Shown one piece after another: positions 52,592 to 62,422 of a stretch of DNA of 64,000 bases. A program made the translations under genes and the position numbers. The DNA lies in the NCBI RefSeq assembly GCF_003122205.1, contig NZ_QEYE01000001.1, forward strand, positions 248,001-312,000, written 5' to 3'. This DNA comes from Maritimibacter sp. 55A14. Lineage in GTDB: Bacteria; Pseudomonadota; Alphaproteobacteria; Rhodobacterales; Rhodobacteraceae. The stretch's first letter is position 1. The number at the start of each line of letters is the position of its first letter. Under the pieces are notes generated by a model. The model did no database searches and was not told the DNA's origin. It worked only from the letters and a program-made list of their open reading frames with translations.

Positions 52592-53311
52592 ATGACAAAG
52601 ATCAGACGTCTTTCGATGCTGGGCAGACGTCTTTCGATGCTGGGCAGACGTCTTTCGATGCTGGGCAGACGTCTGGTCATTGGGGCGACGTGCGGCGTTT
52701 TCGTGCTATCCAATGTTGCGATGTCGCAAACCTCTAAGGCCTCTGACGGTCCGAGATTCCTAGGGGTCGGAGAGCGAAGCAGCATGTTTAAAGACGCCCC
52801 TATACCGGATGAATGCGACTTCATTTCCTACAACGTCAGTTTTTGTACTGATGGGACAGATTGGGTATTGGAACGTAAACCGATACACGGTGAACAAGCG
52901 CTTTATCAGCTTTCCGAAGATCGCCGCGCGTCATTTACGGTGATCCCTATGAAAAAAAACGCTGCGCTCAACCTTACCCCGGTTGAAATAGAAACACTGT
53001 TAGATCAGCGAATTTTTGCGGACGGTCCACGGGGCCAAATGACAATCGAGACAAATGCCTCAGAAATACTAGTGCCCAATGGAGGGATACTGCATAGGCG
53101 GGCTTTTGTCAGAGACACCGAAGGCCATGTCCACCTGTTGCAGGTTACTGTGTCGACACTCAACTATGGACTTGGCTTTTTTGAAACGACGATGGCGCTT
53201 TCCAGCACAGTTGAAACACCACAGATTTCAGAGGAACACTTTGCTTTTCACGATGAGTTTCTCAAAATCATACGGATATCAATAAGCGTCAAGGGGGTTC
53301 TGACCTATTGA
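52592..53311 (+). CDS. Orphan secreted protein with repeat-expanded signal peptide
   Basis: The protein has 239 residues. The N-terminus consists of the heptapeptide RRLSMLG repeated three times plus a partial copy, then a hydrophobic core LVIGATCGVFVLSNVAMS, so it is a signal peptide with an unusually long basic region. The mature part has Cys residues at CDFISYNVSFC, which could form a disulfide, and a beta-rich middle. Codon use is much more AT-rich than the neighbours, which suggests acquisition from elsewhere. I do not recognise the family. Confidence 0.6.
   Translation: MTKIRRLSMLGRRLSMLGRRLSMLGRRLVIGATCGVFVLSNVAMSQTSKASDGPRFLGVGERSSMFKDAPIPDECDFISYNVSFCTDGTDWVLERKPIHGEQALYQLSEDRRASFTVIPMKKNAALNLTPVEIETLLDQRIFADGPRGQMTIETNASEILVPNGGILHRRAFVRDTEGHVHLLQVTVSTLNYGLGFFETTMALSSTVETPQISEEHFAFHDEFLKIIRISISVKGVLTY
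52603..52674 (+). repeat. 21-bp tandem repeat, 3.4 copies
   Basis: The unit CAGACGTCTTTCGATGCTGG plus G occurs perfectly at 52603-52623, 52624-52644 and 52645-52665, followed by nine bases of a fourth copy to 52674. The unit length is a multiple of three, so copy changes would keep the reading frame and only lengthen or shorten the signal-peptide n-region by seven residues. Confidence 0.95.
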
Positions 53312-53335
53312 GGAAAGCCGCCATCTGCATAACCG

Positions 53336-53361
53336 CTGCGGACGGCAGCTCCGTCCCGCAG
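53336..53361. other. Stable hairpin in the 53312-53526 non-coding region
   Basis: CTGCGGACGG (53336-53345) pairs with CCGTC-C-CGCAG (53351-53361) with one bulged base and a CAGCT loop. It belongs to a 215-bp stretch without a supported gene. The orientation of any transcript is unknown. Confidence 0.5.
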
Positions 53362-53383
53362 AGCAAACCTCCAGGATAAAACA

Positions 53384-53409
53384 CGCCCTCGCAGACATCT
53401 GCGAGGGCG
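53384..53409 (-). terminator. Strong hairpin, probable minus-strand terminator
   Basis: CGCCCTCGCAGA (53384-53395) and TCTGCGAGGGCG (53398-53409) are perfect inverted repeats. Read on the minus strand, the stem is followed by TGTTTTATCC, a partial U-run, so it probably ends the transcript of the gene at 53527-54093 or of a small RNA lying between. Confidence 0.6.
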
Positions 53410-53526
53410 CAAATCCATCGAGGCCCGATAAGGCAGCAAGGCAGCCCACTCGGCCCGAGGATGCAACCAATCCCGAAAGGGGCTTGATCTGCACGTCCGG
53501 CCTTTCCGTTTTCAGGGGCGGCCGCG

Positions 53527-54093
53527 TCAGTTCGACAGGGCAGTCCTGATCTGCTCGACCACCTGCGAAATCATGTCCGGGTCGTCGCGTGCCTGTTCGA
53601 GAGAAGCCTCGATGGCGGCCCGCTCCATCGGGTCGATATCGGCATCCTCGATCAGCGCGCTCAATTCCTCAACGGTCGGGTCTTCCATCGCATTGAGCTG
53701 CTCCAGCGTGGAGCCGGTCGCGGTATCCTGCGCTTCGTCGATGGCATCGGCAGTGGCGTCCGCGGCGTCTGTCGCCGTCTCGGTGGCCGAATCGACCGCG
53801 TCGGAAGCCGCGTCACCCGCCGCATCGGCGGCATCGCCTGCGGCATCCATCGCATCGCCGGCCGTATCCGCGGCGGCGTCCGCTGCATCCTGCATGGCCT
53901 GCCCTGCGGCTTCGGCCTCGTCCTGCATGTCAGCGGCCGCATCGTCCCCGGCCTCGCCAGCCCCCTCGACAACATCGGGGGCCGTGATCTCTTCATCCGC
54001 GACCGAAACCGGCGCGGGCTCCTCGCGGGCCCCGAAATACAGATACCCGGCGACAGCGGCCACGACGACCAGGCCTATCCAAACATACTTCAT
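53527..54093 (-). CDS. Membrane-anchored Ala/Asp-rich repeat protein
   Basis: The protein has 188 residues. After a single transmembrane anchor (YVWIGLVVVAAVAGYLYFG, about 3-21) comes a long acidic stretch built of Ala, Asp, Gly, Thr and Met (about 45-135) with an 11-residue rhythm (for example AGDAADAAGDA and ATDAADATADA). Such hendecads form amphipathic helices, as in LEA-like proteins. A folded C-terminal helix pair (EELSALIEDADIDPMERAAI) follows. I start at the ATG at 54093. The frame runs further up to 54201, but that part looks non-coding. Function unknown. Confidence 0.65.
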   Translation of the reverse strand: MKYVWIGLVVVAAVAGYLYFGAREEPAPVSVADEEITAPDVVEGAGEAGDDAAADMQDEAEAAGQAMQDAADAAADTAGDAMDAAGDAADAAGDAASDAVDSATETATDAADATADAIDEAQDTATGSTLEQLNAMEDPTVEELSALIEDADIDPMERAAIEASLEQARDDPDMISQVVEQIRTALSN

Positions 54094-54250
54094 GATCAAT
54101 CCACCCTCGGTAGGCCGCGTCGTCCTTCCGGGCAAGCCCCGGACAGGATGCGGCGCCGTTGAATTAGGTGCGGCGCCAGGATGGGTCAATGCGTGGATCA
54201 AGATGCCGCGGGTTTCGGCGGACGGACGCCGTCCTCCGGGCCGAATCAGC

Positions 54251-54279
54251 TTGATTGCCCACTGGCCCCTGTCTATTTT
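54251..54279 (+). promoter_or_regulatory. infC promoter
   Basis: -35 TTGATT (54251-54256), a 17-bp spacer and -10 TATTTT (54274-54279) form a good sigma-70-type promoter. Transcription would begin near 54286, which is downstream of the TTG at 54255 and so rules that codon out as the infC start. Confidence 0.6.
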
Positions 54280-54317
54280 CGCCCGAGTTACGTTTTACCA
54301 CAGAAGGACTTGAACCC

Positions 54318-54860
54318 ATAGCCCGCAGACCTCACAACGCGCCCCCGACGCGCGACACCGGCCCCCGTGTAAATGAACGCATAAGGTCGACCGAAATCCG
54401 GCTCATCGGCCCCGAAGGCGAAAATCTGGGCGTCTCCACCCCCGAACATGGTATGCGGCTGGCCGACGAGGCCGGGCTCGATCTGGTGGAGATTTCCCCC
54501 AACGCGAATCCGCCCGTCTGCAAGGTGATGGATTTCGGTAAGTTCAAATACGAGACGCAGAAGCGCGAATCCGAGGCCCGCAAGAAGCAGAAGATCATCG
54601 AGATCAAGGAGGTCAAGTTCCGGCCCAACACGGACACGCATGACTATCAGGTCAAGCTCAGGAACGTGCTGCGCTTCCTTGAGAACGGCGACAAGGTGAA
54701 GGTCACGCTGCGTTTCCGCGGCCGCGAGATGGCGCATCAGGAATTGGGCCGCGAGTTGCTGGAACGCGTGGCCGAGGATGTGAAGGAAATCGGCAAGGTC
54801 GAGAACATGCCGAAGATGGAAGGCCGCCAGATGATCATGATGGTCGGCCCCGTCAAATAG
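54318..54860 (+). CDS. infC: Translation initiation factor IF-3, apparent AUA start
   Basis: The protein has 180 residues. [22 protein letters not shown] begins the protein in related bacteria, and here it is preceded by an in-frame ATA (54318-54320) with AAGGA nine bases upstream. The rest matches IF-3: [24 protein letters not shown], then [23 protein letters not shown] and [17 protein letters not shown]. No ATG or GTG is available near this point; the only upstream candidate, TTG at 54255, lies in the promoter. Rare AUU/AUA starts let IF-3 repress its own translation, as known for E. coli infC. Confidence 0.93.
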   Translation: MARRPHNAPPTRDTGPRVNERIRSTEIRLIGPEGENLGVSTPEHGMRLADEAGLDLVEISPNANPPVCKVMDFGKFKYETQKRESEARKKQKIIEIKEVKFRPNTDTHDYQVKLRNVLRFLENGDKVKVTLRFRGREMAHQELGRELLERVAEDVKEIGKVENMPKMEGRQMIMMVGPVK

Positions 54861-54862
54861 CG

Positions 54863-55528
54863 ATGAACCGCCCGCCTTCCGCGCAGGCCCCGAAATACGA
54901 TGCGGTGGCCGAAGACGGGCGGATCTCCGCGCCCACCTATGACCGTAACATCGCGCCCCTAACCGAGGCGCTCGCCCCCTGGCTGGAAGGCCGGACGGGG
55001 CGCGCGCTGGAGATCGGCTCGGGGCCGGGCCAGCATGTCACCGCGCTGGCCCGCAGCTTTCCGTCGCTCTCCTGGACCGGCTCCGACCCCGATCCGGCAC
55101 ATCTGCGCAGCATCGCCGCCTGGACCGCCCATCTGGGCGTCCCCGTGGCGCCGCCGCTGGCGCTCGACGCCGCGACCGAATGGGCCGCGCGTCCGGACAT
55201 CGCAGCCATCGCCCCGCTGGAGCTGATCCTGAACCTCAATGTCATCCACATCACCCCGATGGAGGTTGCGCGGGGCATCCTGCGAGGCGCGGGGCAATGC
55301 CTGGCGCCGGGCGGGCTGCTGGCCTTCTACGGCCCGTTCCGCGAGAACGGCGCGCATACCGGCGAGGGCAACGCCCGCTTCGACGAAGGCCTGCGCGCGC
55401 GCAACCCCGACTGGGGCATCCGCGACGCCGGCGAGATTGCCGAGCTGGGCGCGGCTGAGGGGCTTGAACACACCGCCCTGATCCCGATGCCCGCGAACAA
55501 CCGCATCCTGCTTCTGCGGCGCGGCTGA
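54863..55528 (+). CDS. DUF938 SAM-dependent methyltransferase-like protein
   Basis: The 221-residue Rossmann-fold protein begins KYDAVAEDGRISAPTYDRNIAPLTEAL, followed by SAM motif I ALEIGSGPGQHVTAL, WTGSDPDP and LILNLNVIHITPMEVARGIL, characteristic of DUF938. The substrate is not known. It lies 2 bp after infC and may be read through from it. Confidence 0.83.
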   Translation: MNRPPSAQAPKYDAVAEDGRISAPTYDRNIAPLTEALAPWLEGRTGRALEIGSGPGQHVTALARSFPSLSWTGSDPDPAHLRSIAAWTAHLGVPVAPPLALDAATEWAARPDIAAIAPLELILNLNVIHITPMEVARGILRGAGQCLAPGGLLAFYGPFRENGAHTGEGNARFDEGLRARNPDWGIRDAGEIAELGAAEGLEHTALIPMPANNRILLLRRG

Positions 55529-55571
55529 AAACCGTTTGCCAAGCCGGGGGCGGCCGCCCTACGCTTGGGCC

Positions 55572-55919
55572 ATGAGTGAATTCGACGGACATCGCTGGCA
55601 TGACATGGGCGGGCGCGAGGCCGGTGCGATCGACCTCGCGCAGCACGATTATGCGCTCTGGGAGAAGCGCGTCGACGCGCTGATGGTGCTGGCCTCGGAA
55701 AAGGGCCATTTCACCGTGGACGGCTTGCGCCGCGCGCTGGAGGACATGGGCGAGCAGGCCTTCGAGACGATGAGCTATTACGAGCGCTGGATCGCGGCGG
55801 TGAACCAGAACCTGCTGGAGGCCGGGGTCTACACGATCGAGGAACTGGGCCGGCGCATGGAAGAGGTGCAGGCCCGCGGCGCGACCTATGGCGAGGCGGC
55901 GGAGAAGCGCGATGCCTGA
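55572..55919 (+). CDS. Nitrile hydratase beta N-terminal half / thiocyanate hydrolase beta-like subunit
   Basis: The 115-residue protein equals the N-terminal helical part of nitrile hydratase beta subunits and the related cobalt-chaperone proteins: LASEKGHFTVDGLRRALEDM, then YYERWIAAVNQNLLEAGVYTIEELGRRMEEV. It ends where full-length beta subunits would continue into the SH3-like barrel, which here is a separate gene overlapping by 8 nt. I start at the ATG at 55572; upstream in-frame codons look non-coding. In thiocyanate hydrolase the same split exists (beta, alpha, gamma gene order). Confidence 0.8.
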   Translation: MSEFDGHRWHDMGGREAGAIDLAQHDYALWEKRVDALMVLASEKGHFTVDGLRRALEDMGEQAFETMSYYERWIAAVNQNLLEAGVYTIEELGRRMEEVQARGATYGEAAEKRDA

Positions 55920-56196
55920 GCGCGTCCGCGTCAGCCGCAGGATGCCGCCCGGCCATGTCCGCGCGCCAGCCTATCTGCGCGGCAAGACCGGCGTGGTGGA
56001 ACGCGCCCTGGGCCGGTTCGCCAATCCCGAGCAACTGGCCTACGGCCTGCCGGCCGGCAAAGAACCGCTCTATCGCGTGCGCTTCACCATGGCCGAGGTC
56101 TGGGGCGCGGCGGCGGAACGCCCGGACGACACGATAGACGCCGAGATCTTCGCCCATTGGCTGACCCCCGTGACGGAGCGGCAGGATGCCCCATGA
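55912..56196 (+). CDS. Nitrile hydratase beta C-terminal half / thiocyanate hydrolase alpha-like subunit
   Basis: The 94-residue protein contains VRVSRRMPPGHVRAPAYLRGKTGVVERALGRFANPE, then LYRVRFTMAEVWG and IDAEIFAHWLTPV, the SH3-like barrel that closes the active site in nitrile hydratases. The arginine-rich start (RVSRRM) would interact with the metal-site claw in the alpha subunit. The start at 55912 follows GGCGGAGAAGCGC. It overlaps its neighbours by 8 and 11 nt, a fully coupled operon. Confidence 0.82.
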   Translation: MPERVRVSRRMPPGHVRAPAYLRGKTGVVERALGRFANPEQLAYGLPAGKEPLYRVRFTMAEVWGAAAERPDDTIDAEIFAHWLTPVTERQDAP

Positions 56197-56830
56197 CCAC
56201 CATGACCACGACCATCTGAGCCCCTCCGGCCACCCGTACCGGAAGGATCAGGATCACCCGCTGAGCTATTGGCAGACAATGGAAATCGCCGTTCGCGAGC
56301 TTCTGGTGGAGAAAGGCGTGACCTCCGACGCCGAGATCATGGCGCAGATCGACAGGATGGATGCGCGCTCCCCCGCCGACGGGGCGCGGGTGGTGGCGCG
56401 GGCCTGGACCGACCCGGAGTTCAAGGCGCGGCTGCTGGCGGATGCCTCCGCCGCCTCGCGCGAGATGGGCTTCGATATCGGCGCACTGCGGCTGATCGCG
56501 GTGGAGAACACCGCGCAGGTCCACAATGTCATCGTCTGCACGCTCTGCTCGTGCTATCCGCGCAACCTGCTGGGCCTGCCGCCGGACTGGTACAAGCAGC
56601 GCGCCTATCGGTCCCGCGTGGTGCGCGAGCCGCGCAAGGTGCTGCGCGAATTCGGGCTGGAACTGCCTGACGACGTGACCGTCCGGATCCATGATTCGAC
56701 CGCCGACATGCGCTACATCGTGTTGCCGCGCCGCCCCGATGGCACGGAGGGGATGGACGAGGCCGCGCTGGCCGCCCTCGTCACCCGCGACGCGATGATC
56801 GGTGTTGGCGTAGCGCGCATGCCCGGCTGA
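56186..56830 (+). CDS. nthA: Cobalt-type nitrile hydratase alpha subunit / thiocyanate hydrolase gamma-like
   Basis: The protein has 214 residues. The metal claw VCTLCSC (Cys118, Cys121, Cys123) is the cobalt-type form (Thr after the first Cys), where two Cys become oxidised. TDPEFKARLLADASAA, then NVIVCTLCSCYPRNLLGLPPDWYKQRAYRSRVV and DSTADMRYIVLPRRPDGT are standard alpha-subunit features. A His-rich N-terminus (HDHHDHDH) may aid cobalt capture. The enzyme hydrates nitriles to amides, or in the thiocyanate hydrolase branch converts SCN- to carbonyl sulfide and ammonia. The split beta genes make the latter layout. Confidence 0.9.
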   Translation: MPHDHHDHDHLSPSGHPYRKDQDHPLSYWQTMEIAVRELLVEKGVTSDAEIMAQIDRMDARSPADGARVVARAWTDPEFKARLLADASAASREMGFDIGALRLIAVENTAQVHNVIVCTLCSCYPRNLLGLPPDWYKQRAYRSRVVREPRKVLREFGLELPDDVTVRIHDSTADMRYIVLPRRPDGTEGMDEAALAALVTRDAMIGVGVARMPG

Positions 56831-56907
56831 CCGGGCCGCGGGCTTGTCGCGCCCTGCTCCGGAGCTTATGACCGCTGACAGAGCTTCGCGAGCGGGAGAG
56901 CAGGCCG

Positions 56908-57816
56908 ATGGCCGGAACCTTCAAATCCATGACCGACCGACTGAGCGACCTTGCCATTCGCGGCCTGATCCGCGCGGCGTTCCTGCTGCCCTATCGTTGG
57001 CGCGTCCCAGCGGTGGGCTGGCTCACGGGGCAGATTCTGGCGCCTCTGGTGGGCTGGCGGGCGCGCATCCGCGCCAATCTGGCCCATGTGCTCCCCGACC
57101 TGCCGCGCGCCGAGGTCCGGCGGCTCTGCCGCGAGGTGCCCGACAATGCCGGGCGTACCTTCATCGAATTCTACTCGGTGGAGGAGTTCCACGACCGCAT
57201 GAGACGCGCCCCCCTGGTCGGTCCGGGCCTTGCCGTCTTCGACGCTGCCAAGGCCGAAGGCCGCCCGGTGGTGATGATCTCGGGACATTTCGCGAATTAC
57301 CAGGCGATCAATGTCGCCATAAACCTGCATGGCGAGCAGATCGGCGTGCTCTACCGCCCGATGAACAACCCCTATTTCAACAAGCATTACGTCGAGACCA
57401 CCCGCCGGATCGCCGAGCCCATCTTCCCGCGCGACAAACGCGGCATGGCGCAATTGATCCGGCATCTGCGCGGCGGCGGCAATGTCGGCATCCTGATCGA
57501 CCAGTTCTTTCGCAACGGGGCGGCGCTCGACTTTTTCGGCAAGCCCGCACCCACAGCGCTGTCGGCGGCCGAGCTTGCGCTGAAAACCGACGCGCTTCTG
57601 CTGCCAGCCTTCGCGATCCGGCAGGAGAACGGGCTGGATTTCATCGTCGAGATGGAAGAGCCGATCCCGCATAGCGACGCCGAGACGATGACGCAGGACT
57701 TCAACCGCCGGCTGGAGGCGCGGGTGCGCGCGCATATGGGACAATGGTTGTGGATTCACCGGCGCTGGAAGCCGGAGCTTCAGCGCAGGCGTGCCGCCGC
57801 GAGTATCGGTCCCTGA
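56908..57816 (+). CDS. LpxL/HtrB-family lipid A acyltransferase
   Basis: The 302-residue inner-membrane protein has an N-terminal hydrophobic anchor (about 17-48). The acyltransferase motif region reads MISGHFANYQAINVAIN: the HX4(D/E) motif has His but Gln instead of the acidic residue. RPMNNPYFNKHYVETTRR and GILIDQFFRNGAALDFFGKPAPT are otherwise typical of lauroyl/lipid A acyltransferases. GGGAGAGCAGGCC precedes the ATG. The gene converges with the DUF1223 gene by 37 nt. Confidence 0.85.
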   Translation: MAGTFKSMTDRLSDLAIRGLIRAAFLLPYRWRVPAVGWLTGQILAPLVGWRARIRANLAHVLPDLPRAEVRRLCREVPDNAGRTFIEFYSVEEFHDRMRRAPLVGPGLAVFDAAKAEGRPVVMISGHFANYQAINVAINLHGEQIGVLYRPMNNPYFNKHYVETTRRIAEPIFPRDKRGMAQLIRHLRGGGNVGILIDQFFRNGAALDFFGKPAPTALSAAELALKTDALLLPAFAIRQENGLDFIVEMEEPIPHSDAETMTQDFNRRLEARVRAHMGQWLWIHRRWKPELQRRRAAASIGP

Positions 57817-58478
57817 GCCTCGGCCTGGACGATCACGGCCACCGGCGCGTCGCCAGTGATCTCCACTTCGGTCGACCAGTTGCCGCCGCCGTCCCAGACG
57901 CCCAGATCGGTCCAGTTCGTGACGATGTTGTGATAGTCGATCTCGCGCCCGGCATTCTCGCCACGCTCGATCTTCACCGTCTGCTTGGGATCGTAGCGCA
58001 CGAGTTGCACGACGCAGGGCACGCTTTCCATCGCCTCGGCCGTCAGTTCAATCGACAGCCTGTCGCCAATGCGTTCCAGCCGGATATCGACCGGCGCGGG
58101 CTCGGCCTTCTGCTCTTCGATGGTGGCATCGACATTCTCGCGATGCGCGCCCATCAACCGCTTTTGACCGTTGACCACGATCTGCGGCGTGTAGATCGTG
58201 GAGGTACCCGCGGCCTGCGCATAGGCGCGCTGCCGTTCGGTATGAGACGGGGTCGCAAAAATGTCCTTCCAGCCGATATAGTCCCAGTAATCCACATGCA
58301 ACGCCAGGGCGATGACATCGTCGCGCTCCGCCAGTTGCCCCAGATAGGCATCGGCCGGAGGACAGGACGAACAGCCTTGCGACGTGAACAACTCCACCAC
58401 GACGACAGGCTCCGTCTCCGCAACCAGGGGTGTTGCGGTCAGGGACAGGGAGAGGATCGCGGCGGAAAGCAGGCGCAT
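57780..58478 (-). CDS. DUF1223 secreted thioredoxin-like protein
   Basis: The 232-residue precursor has a signal peptide (MRLLSAAILSLSLTATPLVA). The mature protein begins with a thioredoxin-like fold bearing VELFTSQGCSSCPPADAYLG, whose CxxC is redox active or metal binding. ALHVDYWDYIGWKDIFATPSHTERQRAYAQAAGT is the DUF1223 signature. The C-terminal 100 residues form a second, beta-rich domain. The role is unknown; it is likely periplasmic. I start at the ATG at 58478. Confidence 0.85.
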   Translation of the reverse strand: MRLLSAAILSLSLTATPLVAETEPVVVVELFTSQGCSSCPPADAYLGQLAERDDVIALALHVDYWDYIGWKDIFATPSHTERQRAYAQAAGTSTIYTPQIVVNGQKRLMGAHRENVDATIEEQKAEPAPVDIRLERIGDRLSIELTAEAMESVPCVVQLVRYDPKQTVKIERGENAGREIDYHNIVTNWTDLGVWDGGGNWSTEVEITGDAPVAVIVQAEAQGPILAAARLR

Positions 58479-58575
58479 GAAACTTTTATCCGTTTGCGGT
58501 ACGGGGCTTGAATACCGCGCTCCCTCTTGAAAGGCCAATCAAGCCTTCGAGAGATGAATGTCACCCATGTTAACA

Positions 58576-58605
58576 GAAAAAAGACCCCGGCAAAGGGCCG
58601 GGGTC
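58576..58605 (-). terminator. Rho-independent terminator of acnA
   Basis: On the minus strand GACCCCGGCCCTTTGCCGGG plus GTC (58583-58605) forms an 8-bp stem with a 7-nt loop and is followed by TTTTTTCTG. It lies 30 bp past the acnA stop and is the clearest terminator in the window. Confidence 0.85.
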
Positions 58606-58634
58606 CATCATTTTCGCGCATTTTTTTTTGCCTG

Positions 58635-61385
<2,751 letters not shown>

Positions 61386-61548
61386 GGCGGCCTCCTGGCA
61401 TATGGCTAAGCTCCGGGTCCTTGTGGCCGATATGCCCAGTCACGGGCGCGGGTGCAAGGAGTCGCACGCAATGTATGCAATTGTGTACTGACAATCCAGA
61501 GGCATTTTCGCACCCCCGCACAACCTTCCACAAGGCCCGGCGCAGCGC
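61386..61548. other. acnA promoter region
   Basis: There is no gene in this 163-bp gap, which holds the acnA promoter and the end of the permease transcript. A notable AT-rich element CAATGTATGCAATTG lies at 61469-61483 with CTGACAATCC nearby; it could be a regulator site, but I cannot assign one. No typical terminator is visible for the permease operon. Confidence 0.4.
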
Positions 61549-62418
61549 TCAGCCCTTGCCTTTCCAGGGAACCAGAAGCCGCTCCAGCCAGCGCATGACC
61601 ATCTCGATCGCATAGCCGATGGCGCCGATGATCAGGATGCCGATCACCACGGTATCGGTTTGCAGGAAGTTCTTGGCGATCATGATCATCGAGCCCACGC
61701 CGCGATCCGCGGCCACCAGTTCCGCCGCCACCACCGTACCCCAGCAGACGCCCATCGCGGTGCGGATGCCGGTGAAAATCTCGGGCAGCGTGTTGGGCAG
61801 GATGACGTGGCGCAGGATCTGTATCCGGGATGCGCCCAGCGAGTAAGCGGCATGGACCTTTGAGATCTTCACGCTCGACACGCCGGAGCGCGCGGCGATC
61901 GTCATGATGAAGAGCGAGGCCAGGAAGAGCAGGAATATCTTTGCGGTCTCGTCGATGCCGAACCACAGGATGATGAGCGGGATGAGCGCCAGCGGCGGAA
62001 TGGGCCGCATGAACTCCACGATCGGATCGAAGAGCCCGCGCGCAATCGACGACAGGCCCATCGCGAAGCCCAGCGGAATGCCCACGAGCGCGCCCAGGAG
62101 CACCCCCGAGATCACGCGGTAGACGCTGATCCAGACATGCTCCCACAGGGCGACGTTGCGGAAGCCCTCGTTGATCAGCTTTGCCGCACGCTCCACCGTG
62201 CCGTCGAGAGGGGGCCAGAAGAACGGCTCCACCCACCCGAAGATCGACGAGAGCGTCCAGAGCGTGAAGAGAACCACCACCACGGCGATGGAATAGAAGC
62301 GCCCGGAATTGACCGCGCTCGCATCGCCGAATTTCACGGTCTTCTGGCGGGTGAAGGCATTGTCGGCCAGCCCCAGCCACATCATCAGCGCCGATGGCCG
62401 CTTTCCGTTCTCCGCCAT
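61549..62418 (-). CDS. Taurine/nitrate-type ABC transporter permease
   Basis: The 289-residue protein has six transmembrane helices. The EAA-type coupling loop SLGASRIQILRHVILPNTLPEIFTGIRTAMGVCWGTVVAAELVAADRGVGSMI is that of TauC/SsuC/NrtB permeases. It lies 4 bp downstream of the ATPase gene. It forms a homodimeric inner-membrane channel. The transported compound (sulfonate, nitrate, cyanate or another small anion) cannot be told apart by sequence alone. Confidence 0.88.
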   Translation of the reverse strand: MAENGKRPSALMMWLGLADNAFTRQKTVKFGDASAVNSGRFYSIAVVVVLFTLWTLSSIFGWVEPFFWPPLDGTVERAAKLINEGFRNVALWEHVWISVYRVISGVLLGALVGIPLGFAMGLSSIARGLFDPIVEFMRPIPPLALIPLIILWFGIDETAKIFLLFLASLFIMTIAARSGVSSVKISKVHAAYSLGASRIQILRHVILPNTLPEIFTGIRTAMGVCWGTVVAAELVAADRGVGSMIMIAKNFLQTDTVVIGILIIGAIGYAIEMVMRWLERLLVPWKGKG

Positions 62419-62422
62419 GCGT

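Noticed and set aside
52603-52674. CRISPR-like array
   Set aside because: The units are contiguous without spacers and lie inside a reading frame; it is a simple tandem repeat.
53312-53526. Signal recognition particle RNA, RNase P RNA or tmRNA
   Set aside because: GAGGAAAGCC and AAGGCAGCAAGGCAGCC recall RNase P and SRP motifs, but the conserved cores (for example GGAAGGNAGCAGCC) are absent on both strands.
54255-54317. Upstream TTG start for infC
   Set aside because: The codon lies within the predicted -35 box, so it would not be in the transcript, and the extra 21 residues are not part of IF-3.
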